From Platycnemis pennipes (taxonomy: Eukaryota; Arthropoda; Insecta; Odonata; Platycnemididae): a stretch of 64,000 nucleotides of DNA. Below the pieces are notes generated by a model that did not search any database, had not been told where the DNA came from, and worked only from the letters and a program-made list of their open reading frames with translations. A program made the translations under genes and the position numbers. Location of the stretch: NCBI GenBank assembly GCA_933228895.1, contig OW121846.1, positions 51,044,107 through 51,108,106 on the forward strand. Direction: 5' to 3'. This document shows positions 54,376 through 64,000 of the stretch, piece by piece. Every line of letters starts with the position of its first letter. Positions within the stretch are counted from its first letter, which is position 1.

Positions 54376-55174
54376 TGGTCTGCTACAAGGAGTCAATCAA
54401 CCTCGAAAAACCAACTTGCCAGCACGGCAGTACGTTGTAAGGAAAAATGGAGACGAAATTGATTATTTTCATTTCGATTCGATTTTCATTGTACTAATTG
54501 TTATTGTAATTACTTAACTATTATGCTGTGAATGAATATGTTAGCGGTATATTGAGCATGAATAGGGTACAAACATGAAACCAAGGGAAGAAAACTGGGA
54601 GTCAGTACACCCAGGAAAAAAAGCAGTAGTAACGAGATTTTGAAATCGTTGGATTGCTATTGCTGAATGAATTCCATATATCAAGTAAATATCAGTTTAA
54701 AAAACGTAAGTAGTTTTGGAAGCCGATGACGAGATGAAGTTTATCTATTGTTCTCCGAGGCCGACCGCAGTGAGGCCTGGTGCTGCTCCTCGTGTGTTCT
54801 AGGGCGGCGGGAACATCTGCGGGAAGCAAATGGTGAATGGCAGGGGCTAAGGGGATTTTAGAGTTTCTATACGGCAGACATTGTTGAGAAGAAGATGAAA
54901 GAGACAGTGTAATGAGATCTGAAGACACCAGAGTACCTTAGGGTCGACCGCGATCCGAACGCCACGGTCGTTGGTGGGCGTTATGTCCACATTCAAAAAT
55001 ATTTTTTCTTTCTGAAATTAAATATATACTCTACCAAACTATTTAATTTGCAGAGAAGTGTTGTATATCTACAACACAAAAAATAAGCAAAACTGAAGAA
55101 AAATTTGCATCGTCAAAAATCGATTTAAAATTTTAAATTGGTTATAAACTATAATTTTTTCAATATTCTATAAT
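54376..55174. other. Spacer between the two inverted D repeats
   Basis: About 800 bp. A GC-richer patch at 54730-54990 has GGCCGACCGCAGTGAGGCC and GGTCGACCGCGATCCGAACG. No transposase-like frame was found, which leaves open whether the whole 54.09-55.46 kb block is one non-autonomous element. Confidence 0.4.
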
Positions 55175-55462
55175 AAAATCTCTTTTTGTATTTTCCAATT
55201 CGTGACCTTTAAAATATGTCCTTCTGTACATCTGTAGCTTGAATAACCTCGAAGATATGCCGTAAAATGTGCAGTCACTTTTGCAAAAATTCGAATTTAG
55301 CAGCGTTGTAATTACTCGTAAACGGTTGCATGCATTGCAAAACGGCTTTGAGTTTTTATTTTCTTATCAGATGATGATGCGTTGCCTAGTTTGGTTAAAA
55401 TCGGTTACCCTAGAGGTCATTTTTGCCAATTTCCTGGTCGCATCTCGTGCAAAGAGCCATAT
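55175..55462 (+). repeat. Dispersed repeat D, right inverted copy
   Basis: The blocks are GACCTTTAAAATATGTCC, GTACATCTGTAGCTTG, GCCGTAAAATGTGC, AGTCACTTTTGCAAAAATTC, AACGGTTGCATGCATTG, GGTTAAAATCGGTTACCC and GCCATATGTATATATG. A 117-codon frame (55269-55622) covers most of it. The partner copy reads a similar but interrupted peptide, so a real ancient coding origin is possible, though the two also agree in non-coding frames. Confidence 0.7.
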
Positions 55463-56350
55463 GTATATATGCCTACATCCATACTTATTATACTTAATGG
55501 TTACATGCATGAGAAGTCATCCCCTTGAAATAGTTCCGCAACTTGGGAGTGTACCTTATATGTGTTTTATATATTCTCATCACACCTGTGACCATATTTT
55601 ATTAATTTATTTATCAATGTAACATGATAATGCTTGATAAGCAGTGTGAACTAACAACTGAGGCCTAGACTACTAGCCGTTTATAGTATGGATGCTATCC
55701 CGCCGACAAAAGCACAGGAAAAGCATTGAGCTTCCAGATTTCTTCTGCGCGAGGTTATGTGCTAGTGTTTGAAGGAGTGGGGGAAAGGTTGGAGGGTAAA
55801 GGTGAGTAAAAGGTGTGGAGGGGAGGATAAAGACGAAAGGGAGATTATCAAAAAGGGCAACTTTGAGGCCGGGAGGTTGAAGCGCTCTGAAGGCTATGGT
55901 ATGCGGTATGCGAGGGAAAGGTAGCTAACAGGGGGAGCGGATTTGGTTTAAAGGCGGTGTTTGTTGATGCGAAGGGAAAGGTGAGTTAGGCAAGATAGGT
56001 TGAGGTTGCCAGTGAGCGTGTGTATTAAATATATCGGGGGGGAAGGGGGCAATTGCGTTAAAGAGAAGTGGACGAGAGGTCTGAGAGGGTGAAGCCAGCG
56101 CGCCCAGGAAAGTGGTTCGGCAGTTTTGCTCAGGGAGTCTGTCTCAAGGCGACCGCGGAAAGTCTCGCATATTCTGAAGCCATTTTACTGCGCCCATGGT
56201 GTCTTACCTCCAGGGGAGGAATTCATCTTCCATCAAAGAAAAGGTGTTTGCCGCGAGGACGAATTTGGACGGATTAAGAACGAAAATCGCTGAGATAGGG
56301 AGGGAGGTAGGAGGCATCGCAGAAAATCCAGTGACTTCGACGTCACCCTA
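55463..56350. other. Purine-rich and GC-richer segment
   Basis: From 55760 to 56340 the plus strand is G/A-rich (GGGGGAAAGG, GTGTGGAGGGGAGG, GGGGGGGAAGGGGG near 56036). The segment includes CpG-containing patches such as GGCGACCGCGGAAAG at about 56137 and a 69-codon frame at 56068 with no recognised domain. Confidence 0.35.
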
Positions 56351-58759
56351 CTCTACATTCCCACCTTAAGGGTTTGGATCCCCAAGTCTTTAGGGTTCAA
56401 CAAAGCCATTTATGTCTTTCATGTGAGAAATAGTGCCACTTTTGTCCATCTAAAATCGTTGCTAGGGATCCCAGTTTCGCGATGGTACCAGAAGGATATT
56501 CTTGCCTAGATAGTAATAGCTGTGTCCTATTCCTTCCCCTATAAACAAGTAGGGAGTGATAAGAGTTTTAAACTATTTACTTTGAAAATATTTATGTTAT
56601 TGTCCTCTGATCTTTTTTAAGTCATAGTAAAGGTGTTGTCCGCATTTTATAAAAGGTGAAAGAATAAACCTCATTTCTCGATTTTAAATACACTAGTCGG
56701 AAGTAGGTTTCCATGATCACCGCACCGCATGCATAAATACCCTTAAAACATGGGCCAACGAAGTCTTCCTTTAGTGATGCATGGCAATGAATAAAATTTT
56801 TTTCGGTTTGCTTACACCAACCTCTTGCAAACGAAGTGGATATTCACCAACTAGAGAAATAATTTGTTGCCTGACGTCAGAGACTGAATATGTTGGCCCT
56901 AGGGGCCGTGTCACAACCAGTGAAGGGTTGTTGGTTTAAGAGTTGGGGAAGAAGGACGGGTGTGTGAGGAATTAGGCCATGACATATAGATCTTTTAGGA
57001 GGAAGGCACGATAGAAGTGCCCAGAGGTCTGTGTTCAAGAAGAGAGAGGCTAAATGAGTTTTTTTCTGGACGAAATCGTGGTAGTCAGGCAAAATCCCAG
57101 GGGTAAACGCGGGAAAAAACAAGAGTGCTACAAGCGAGCGCAAAAAAGATACATTAATTACCTGAAGAGGAAATGTATATTTTAAATGAGATTACTTTTA
57201 TCCTCACGTGCGTGTACCACATTTTATTTCGTTAGAAGGTTTCTAAAAACAGAAGTAATGTAGCAAAAAATAATTACAAAAAATGCGCATCATGCAATAC
57301 AGTGCAGAGGGAAAATAATCAAAGGAGTGCTCATTAACATTTACGACATTTTCCCAAAGAATCTAGTTGACCAGAGGGTAATATTGTTTAGAAACAGGTA
57401 GAAGTAGTGGATATACATAGAGCCGTGTGACACACCCATTTGACTATTAATCAGAACATTATTAGAATTAACAGAAATCCTAATCAAGGTTACATGAAAG
57501 AAATCGAACATTTGAATGCTTAAAAACCAATTATGCTCAGAGAATCACTCACCATGGTTGTAATGGCTGACCATTCACCATCAGCCTGATGCTCAGATGA
57601 AAATAGTGACTTGTATTGCATACGGAATTGTACAATATTTGGGGGTGGGGATACAGTGATTCGGGATTTTTGACTCAGCGTTCTGCATTTGGAAAAGTAT
57701 ATCCGATGCAGAACTTATTATTCAGACTGAAATTTCAGAGAGCTCAGCAGAAAGACTGAAAACGCAACCGTATAGCGGCGAGGAAAATAAATGGGTAGCC
57801 TGTCATCTCCAAGCTTTGACCACATTTCCGGACACATCGGAAATCATGGATGTGATTCCATGAAAGGAAAAATATTGATTCTAGGAATGAAAGTTAAATA
57901 AGGATGAGAGCGTAAGGCACGAGGACAGAATTTGGAAAACAAATATGCGGAGGCCGAGGATCGAAGCTGGGGCACGGGGACGCACCATTACGGAGGCGCT
58001 CGATAAAGAGCTTGGGCGAAGGGGGAGATTTTTCTCCCGTGATAATGGTGCGATCACAACTTCGTTGAGGGCTGGAAAGTGACCGGACGTGTGCGATAAT
58101 TGCATTAGATACCAGCACGCAGAAGTTCCTTAGCGGTCCTTTCGTTCACGGAGAAATTGCCAAAGTTCCATTTCTGAAAAAAAGGAAATAAGTAATTGTG
58201 GTCTTTACCCGAAAGAACACTTCATGGAACACTCTTTCGCTTCACTGGGATTAGCTGATTATCATTTTTGTCTCCCAACACGTAGCTTAAGCGGAATTCC
58301 AGAGCCATGGTGTGAGACATAATGGCATATTCCCAGTGCAAGTTTACTTGTTGCGTTGTTGTTTGTGCATTGCCGTTACTATGCTATCACTGCGATGTAT
58401 TATGCAATAGGGCATTTATTTATAGCGCTTCCAACGGAATGATAACCTTCTGCCAATGAATATATTTCTTGTTGATGTCTGATGTATTCCTACTATTTCT
58501 CTCTAAGTTTAGCATATTCATAAACTCTCTTCATGGCATATAAAATTCCATTTTTACCCCTTTCTTTCTGATCTGTCATTATATCTGCAATAACGGCCTT
58601 TAGTATACCATTATCTCATCCCGATTACCGATTACATCTACTTTCTTTGCCTTTTTAAGTTATGTTAACATCCTTTCCTTTCCACCATTCTTAACCCTCT
58701 ACTAACTTTCCACTGACCGCCACGCCCACATCTTTAAATCTCCCCATTGTTTTCCAAGG
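56351..58759. other. Spacer without recognised genes
   Basis: Ordinary AT-leaning DNA. Frames of 74-88 codons on the minus strand (56877, 57881, 57894) have no known domains and overlap in two frames. No repeats from other parts of the window were recognised. Confidence 0.45.
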
Positions 58760-58890
58760 ATTACATCATTGAGTTTGAATCTCGGATTCATACAGCGCTA
58801 TACTTAACATCAAGATCTTTATTACCTCCTGCTCAAGGGCCTCGTCAGAGCTTCTATCAGTCAATAAATGTCTATCATGACTAAACAACA
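58760..58890 (-). pseudogene. Degraded LINE reverse-transcriptase fragment
   Basis: The minus-strand frame contains HDRHLLTD, then EVIKILMLSIALYESE and a T two residues on. LINE polymerases of RTE/L2-like type commonly show a basic K-R-x-L-L segment, then I/V-K-x-x-x-W-S-V/I-A-L-Y-G-x-E-T-W-T. Here the W and G positions are replaced by L and E. A stop codon follows immediately and no longer frame extends on either side, so it is an old remnant. Confidence 0.5.
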
Positions 58891-60547
58891 ATTTTCCTGA
58901 CGTCGATACTGCTACATTTATGTGCACAAGCTTCCACCAAAGAAACCAAACTGTTCCACCGTTTCTGGCCAACATCCACGAATTTTATATTCACCTTTAC
59001 CTCTTTTGCCTTCTTATTTCTCCGAATTTAAGTTTTCGTATGACATCTTTACCCTCAAATCTTAAGGATAGATTCTAAAATATCATCATTGATATTTCCT
59101 TCTTTTACCAAAATATATAAAGAAGCTCGGGTCTTTATAGATCCTTCTCCCTCTTTCTCTCTCTCTCGTAATAGCTCTGAACTCTTGGCAAAATGTAGAC
59201 CTTGCAGATGCATATATCATTCTTGGTAGCTCGATAAGAACCAGTCAATAAGGCTTGCGAGCAGTCACCAGTTTTGTTAGGAGCACCATGTTTTGTTGCG
59301 TCGGATGACAGAGTTTTTGTTCAGCTCAGAATATTTATGGCTTGAATAAAATTTTATACGTCCCCTCCTTATCAAATATCTACCTTAAGTTAAATGTTTT
59401 ATCCATTTTTTCTGTCTTTTTTTCGTCTCCTATTCCTGAATTTATGGTCTAAGTAATTCTCTTCAAGTGAAAAACAAGTTTTAAAATCGTACTCTCTCCT
59501 ATATACTCGTATTCCAAAATAAATTACTTAGTATGCGTAGCTAAAGAATATCCACTGCTCTAATGCAACATTCCTGCTTCAGACGTCAGGCTAAACATTA
59601 TACGTTGCGCGTGAGAAGTAGCCTGAAAAAGTACTGGAACAACAGACGACTTTATGGAGATATCATGTTCAATCCTTCAAAGACTTTTAATAGGTCGCCG
59701 TCAATTATGAAGTAAATTCATGTTCAAACATGTCATGAATATTCTTATGAGAAGTAATTTTTCACTATGCTTGAACAGGAAAGATTTCCAGGACTCTTGT
59801 TCACGCATTGTTTGTTGTAGAATCGTGATATTTGAGGTCTCATCCTGTGAGTTTTTCATTTGACACTCTTCCGTAATAACGTTTTATTGAATGTCAATGA
59901 TGCTAAATTAAAAATGAAATACACAGGTTAAAACAGTCAGAGATCGATTAGATAAGGTGGCTGGAGTACAGACCTATTTCATAGGCCTTTTCTACCTTGG
60001 AAACTTTGCTCATGCATCTGCATCAGTAACAGCAATCAGTGCTGTGTTGTTCTTTTGCTCTTAGGTGCAAGTTGAACAATGTTGTATAATCTGCTGCAAA
60101 AGTTAACCTGCTGCCTTTACTATTTTGGAAGTATACCGTAATTGTCCTCATAAGCACCCTGGACCAAAATCTCCTGGTCCACGAAGTGCGGTGATCCACC
60201 TGAAGATCTCTGACTCGGATTAATATAAGGATGACAATTATTGCTTTTAGAAGTGATCAATTCGAGAAGTGGTTATTTTATCAGTTCAGTCACTGTAGCG
60301 ACTAATGTAATTAAACGTGCATCAAATAAAGGAGGTAATTGATGAGCTTTCGAGCGTTTCACTGTGTACCGATTTTGACTGGCACAGGTAGCAAAGAGTT
60401 TAAAATTTCAGCTCAGTCCAAATTTTATTATTGCGAGTGAATTGATATTTTCTGTTGAATGTACAGAATACAGTATATACGAGTGAGTTTGGAGATTATT
60501 TTTTAGGCGATTGCCTTCAGTAAATGCTCTTAAATGTCATTACATGC
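58891..60547. other. AT-rich spacer, no gene recognised
   Basis: A short CTCTCTCTCTCT simple repeat lies near 59157. At 59947-60005 a GATCGATTAGATAAGGTGGC...GGAGTACAG string is faintly SINE-A-like but lacks a B box. No other feature. Confidence 0.4.
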
Positions 60548-60677
60548 GAACATAATGACTTGTCAAGGTATCAAGGTGCATGACTTGTACCTTAAAAATG
60601 ACGCTAAAAGCGTCATTTTTAGATTGGTCATTGAAATACCAGTGTGGAATTGTATCAAGTGTGTATTCATTATGTTC
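60548..60677. repeat. Imperfect palindrome with perfect central hairpin
   Basis: The outer arms GAACATAATGA (60548-60558) and TCATTATGTTC (60667-60677) are exact complements. The centre is a perfect 12-bp hairpin, TAAAAATGACGC-TAAAA-GCGTCATTTTTA (60593-60621). Intervening parts pair loosely (CTTGATAC/GTATCAAG-type words). The 130-bp unit has the shape of a small palindromic MITE, but target duplications are not clear. Confidence 0.6.
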
Positions 60678-61583
60678 AACTGTCGCAACTTCCACCAATG
60701 GACGCCTTACTCCATCTCTATCATAGTCTTTACATGTGATTAATGCAGTGGCGTCGAAGATGAGGAACGCCGACACAAGAAAAGATGATCGCTGCTTGCA
60801 GAATATTTCAATTTAGAGACAAGCACAATACTGTGCTTTTCTAAAACCTCTTCATTGTCATATATAGTGATTTACATTATGTAAACTTACATGCTCAAAA
60901 TAGTTATTCTTCAGTTAACGAGAAGGTATTTGGAGCCGTTAAAATTCCCAGATGAGAATCCTTATCGTACGACACCTAATTCATGAAAACTAAGATGAGT
61001 AGACTTTAAAGGTTCTCCAAATTTGAGATTAAACTTTCGCTAAGCACATTGGTTACCCTTATTTAGTGCTAAGACAAATATAGCATCCGATCCTGAGCTC
61101 ATAATCGAGACCACTGGTTTGTCAAATTGGTGCATTGCCAGCGTGACTATCGTGACCAGAAATAGTCATTTTGGCTTCATTTATAGCTATAGCGGTGACA
61201 AATTAAAAGATGTTACACGTTGTCCTGAAAATTGCTGCTGATTAACAAGGAAGCTTTGCAAAAGAAAGTTAGTTGGTTACATTTAAAATTTACGAAGGTT
61301 TTGCAGTGCCATTCCAATGAAGTGTACAAACGTGGATAAAGAATCTATAGCAACTTTGATAAATGAAACGGTGTGAAGGTTTCATATAGATTCTTAAAGT
61401 TGCCAGGAACGAAAGACAGCTTATGAACATTCATTAGCGGTTTACCACTTTTACCAGCAATGGTATCTCAAAATCTCAACATAGGTGATGTCAATTGATT
61501 TAAATGAAACTCTCCACTGGGGGTGGATTGCAAAAAGGAATTACAAAAGTGCTGTTGAGCCGAGTCATCGAAGGCAACAACTG
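60678..61583. other. Spacer without recognised genes
   Basis: AT-leaning DNA with no repeat or coding signal that could be supported. Confidence 0.4.
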
Positions 61584-61958
61584 AACGCGTTCGGTTGGTT
61601 GGTTATTTAGGGGAGGCGACCGACAGCTGGGGTAATTTGCGCCATATAGGATAGATGGATAATTGTGGTAATGGTAGGAGCTTTCAGGGAACGGAGGAAG
61701 GGTGGAGCATAGATATACAAAAGGGTGGACCCGGCGTCGGCATTAGCCTACTCCTAACGAAAGGCGCCAAGGGGACCACGGCTTAACGTCCCATCCGACG
61801 GACGGAGTACTGAACTTGAAATGCCCACCACTAGGCACTCAAGTGGGGACCGGTTTTCCACTGAAAAATCCGCCACTGCCGGGAATCAAGCCAGGGCCTT
61901 CAGGATGGGAGGCCAGTACTCTAGCCACCACACCAACCCGATCCCCAACACGTTCGGT
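61584..61958 (-). mobile_element. SINE-A, full length with 12-bp target duplication
   Basis: The SINE spans 61596-61946 and is bounded by AACGCGTTCGGT (61584-61595) and AACACGTTCGGT (61947-61958), which differ at one position. On the minus strand it starts GGGATCGGGTTGGTGTGGTG, has an A-box region at GGCTAGAGTACTGGCC and a B box GGCTTGATTCCCGG with one change from the GGTTTGATTCC form. All body blocks follow, through GGCTAATGCCGACGCCGG and GCGCAAATTACCCCAGCTG, and the copy closes with a CTAAATAACCAACCA tail. The tail type and direct repeats indicate LINE-mediated retroposition. Confidence 0.94.
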
Positions 61959-62149
61959 CATTCCCTACAAAGAGTAAGCTTTCAATGCTGTTTTAAAAAA
62001 CTTTGGCATTTCAATACTGAATATGTTGAAACTCTGTTTGTTGAATCGTTTAACATCAAAAAGTAACCGCATGGTGATAAATAAAACCTGGGACATTTCA
62101 GCGTGTAGAACTTTATCAAAATACAACCAATTTCGTATCACGGAAAGAG
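61959..62149. other. Spacer between SINE and LINE remnant
   Basis: Short AT-rich spacer. Nothing recognised. Confidence 0.4.
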
Positions 62150-62520
62150 AAAAATTTGGGTGGGACTATGGCACCATAAGGAGAGAGCTGGTGGAATCAT
62201 TTACCTTGGTAGGAGCGGAGAAGTACGACATGTAGTGAGAATTACTCAAGCTAAGAAACTATTTATGATGAGGAGACATCTACTATGCTAAATGAGCTCT
62301 AAGATCCATGTAGAAGACACTATGATCGTACTAGCTTGATATGGATTGTGGTGCTGGAGACATGGACCGCCAGAAAAGCTGCTCAGAAAAAATCGAGGCC
62401 TTTAGGATCTGATGTTGGCTTGGGATACCGAATTTTAAAGTTCTTGTGAATTACAGTGCGACGGAGGAAAACCGGGTTGGGACACCCGGGTTGGGACAAA
62501 ATTGGGTTTAGGGTAGAGGA
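62150..62520 (+). pseudogene. Degraded LINE reverse-transcriptase C-terminal region
   Basis: Starting near 62239, RITQAKKLFM...RRHLL is followed by an eroded stretch, then IWIVVLETWTARKAA (about 62343-62384). In the next frame come KIEAFRI, a stop, CW and then, farther on, NYSATEENRVG. This order (a K-x-x-F-x-x-R-x-L-L segment, W-S-V-x-L-Y-G-x-E-T-W-T, L-E-A-F-x-M-W-C-W-R, T-N-E-E-V-L) is characteristic of the region after the polymerase domain in RTE/L2-like LINEs. At least one frameshift and several stops are present. It ends near a CCGGGTTGGGACA tandem doublet at 62473-62499. Confidence 0.7.
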
Positions 62521-64000
62521 AATACCAGATTATTACTGGGCAATATACGGATAGAGCAGAATGAAGGGCTGCAGTAATATGCTTTGAATTGAAGAAAATG
62601 AAAAAAATAAAGATTGCTGAAAAACCAAAATTGTTTAAGGGGCTTTTGTCAACGCAAATCCTCCATTATTGCAGACCTATAAACACGTTTTCTAACGTCT
62701 TTTCTGGAACTTCCCTTTACAAAGTGGTTACAAATTCCCTCTCGTAACAACCCCACTTTTTTCTCATTTGTACTTGAAGGGATGATGCACGGATTTTATT
62801 CATAAATTTTGCGGGAATCACTAGCAATTGATTCATTGATTTATGCATGCGGAGTTGATTAATGCGTACCGTGCGTCATGGGATCGTGGGAAGTGTAAAC
62901 TTTGCGAGGAATCCTGTAAAAAATATCGTCTTAATTAAGAGGCCGGATCGTTAAATGAAATTCATTGCGTTACTTTTTCTATTCCCCATTGTAATAGGTG
63001 GCCTCCTTCTAACCATCAAAATAGTACCCTACTCAGTCTCAGCAGCTATTTCAACGTTCGCATTTGCAATTAAATTATCTCCATGGGTAATACTGCGTAG
63101 TATATCGATTGAAGTTGCGGTTTAATGAGCCGTCGTCATTCCGTTAGGAAAAATTGACAGACAATAATTGTTTTTTCTAGAAATTTAATCAGAATGAAAT
63201 AAAACCACTTACACGTTATTTTTAGCGACTAGCTTAGCAAATTAGTCTTTCATTTGGTGTTTTGTGTGCCCACACTTCCGTGGGATCTTGACCATAGGTC
63301 CAGAAGAAACCTTTTGGACGCGTCTGTGTACACACAGAGTAATTTTGACGGTAGCAAATCCTTCTGCGATACGGGAGTTGCCCTACGGTTCGGTTACTCC
63401 GCCCCACCTATTAGTATGTATCAATTGTTGCGGACATAATAGATGTACAAAAAATCCATGACACCAATTTCTGGATCGAACATTTTCATTGTTGTCATCA
63501 AAAACCGTGAACATTGCGCGCAAAATGCATTGTGCCGAAGAAAATGGAGCAACAGTCCTTCCGTTGGCCAGAAAAGAATTTTCACTCGAATAGCTGATGA
63601 CCAATAATATGCATCTTCACCTTTTTCATTTCACTCGCCATAGGACAAGCCATGTTTTCAATCAGTGTGGTATTTTTTACAGCACGCGAGTAAAAAATCA
63701 GAATCTTTCAATTAATTTGATCCATGCATCCAACCCCCTTCATGCTCCTCACCGGGAGAAGTAATTTAACGCAAGGAATGGTTGCTACCTTGACCTTGTC
63801 TGACCCCATTCAGAGTAAGCGCTCGGTTCACGTCTTCCAAGCGAGAAAAGTCTCATTCGTTGAATCCAGAAGGTTCATCTCAGCTCGGCCCAATTCAACG
63901 GTAATTCTAATCATACAATAGAGAAAGCGTCACTGCGGTCCTATTCGACCTGCACTGGGAAATATTTGAGAGAGCGGGAACAAATGGTAGATTAAAAATG
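62521..64000. other. Spacer without recognised genes
   Basis: No coding, RNA or repeat feature was recognised. Frames at 63254-63461 and 63383-63604 lie over each other on opposite strands without known domains. Confidence 0.45.

Noticed and set aside
59947..60005. Possible SINE-A head (GATCGATTAGATAAGGTGGC)
   Set aside because: Only the first 30 bases resemble the family. There is no B box and no body block after it.

Overview
The window looks like non-coding, repeat-laden nuclear DNA of an arthropod, most likely an insect. It is AT-rich with scattered GC-rich islands. It has no operons, no ribosome-binding-site-led genes, no rRNA and no long reading frame: the longest open frames are 160 and 136 codons, and both are unconvincing. 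I cannot name the species. No host protein-coding gene, exon chain or functional tRNA gene could be supported, so the annotation is mainly an inventory of mobile elements, their fragments and unusual DNA structures.

The commonest component is one tRNA-derived SINE family (called SINE-A here) with about 19 recognisable copies or fragments on both strands. The best copy (61596-61946) is about 350 bp and lies between near-identical 12-bp direct repeats. Six copies crowd 18.1-20.1 kb, and five or six lie in 37.9-40.3 kb. A second repeat with a tRNA-like head (SINE-B) is seen at 32.7 and 34.5 kb, and a few other tRNA-like remnants are weaker.

Non-LTR retrotransposons are present only as fragments. 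One family ends in a CTTGCAGGGTATTATGTAGATG-type tail, and its two longest copies (42.1-42.7 kb minus, 50.65-51.3 kb plus) encode a recognisable reverse-transcriptase C-terminus. Another LINE group survives as frame-shifted remnants at 41.0, 58.8 and 62.3 kb. DNA-transposon-like elements are a 418-bp hAT-type MITE with near-perfect 8-bp target duplications (40381-40798), a CGTAGCCAG-ended element with a C27 tract (48713-49155), and a 1.5-kb foldback with indel-free 694-nt arms (45402-46915).

Layout: 0-14 kb is mostly featureless apart from a GC-rich island at 2.6-3.4 kb and old SINE pieces. 14-20 kb is SINE-rich with a G-rich tract. 20-30 kb is nearly empty. 30-35 kb holds SINE-A, SINE-B and LINE tails. 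37.9-42.7 kb is a nest of elements inserted into one another. 45-52 kb holds the foldback, the poly-C element and the LINE copy carrying a small insertion. 54-55.5 kb holds a repeat in two opposed copies. 58-62.5 kb holds LINE remnants, a palindrome and the best SINE.

The two most interesting observations are as follows. First, a 143-bp insertion (50714-50856) lies inside a LINE fragment, flanked by an exact 12-bp target duplication. It carries a hammerhead-ribozyme-like core, and the second LINE copy in this window supplies the empty site. Second, the foldback has almost identical outer arms while its inner arms have diverged, which suggests continuing homogenisation of the outer arms.
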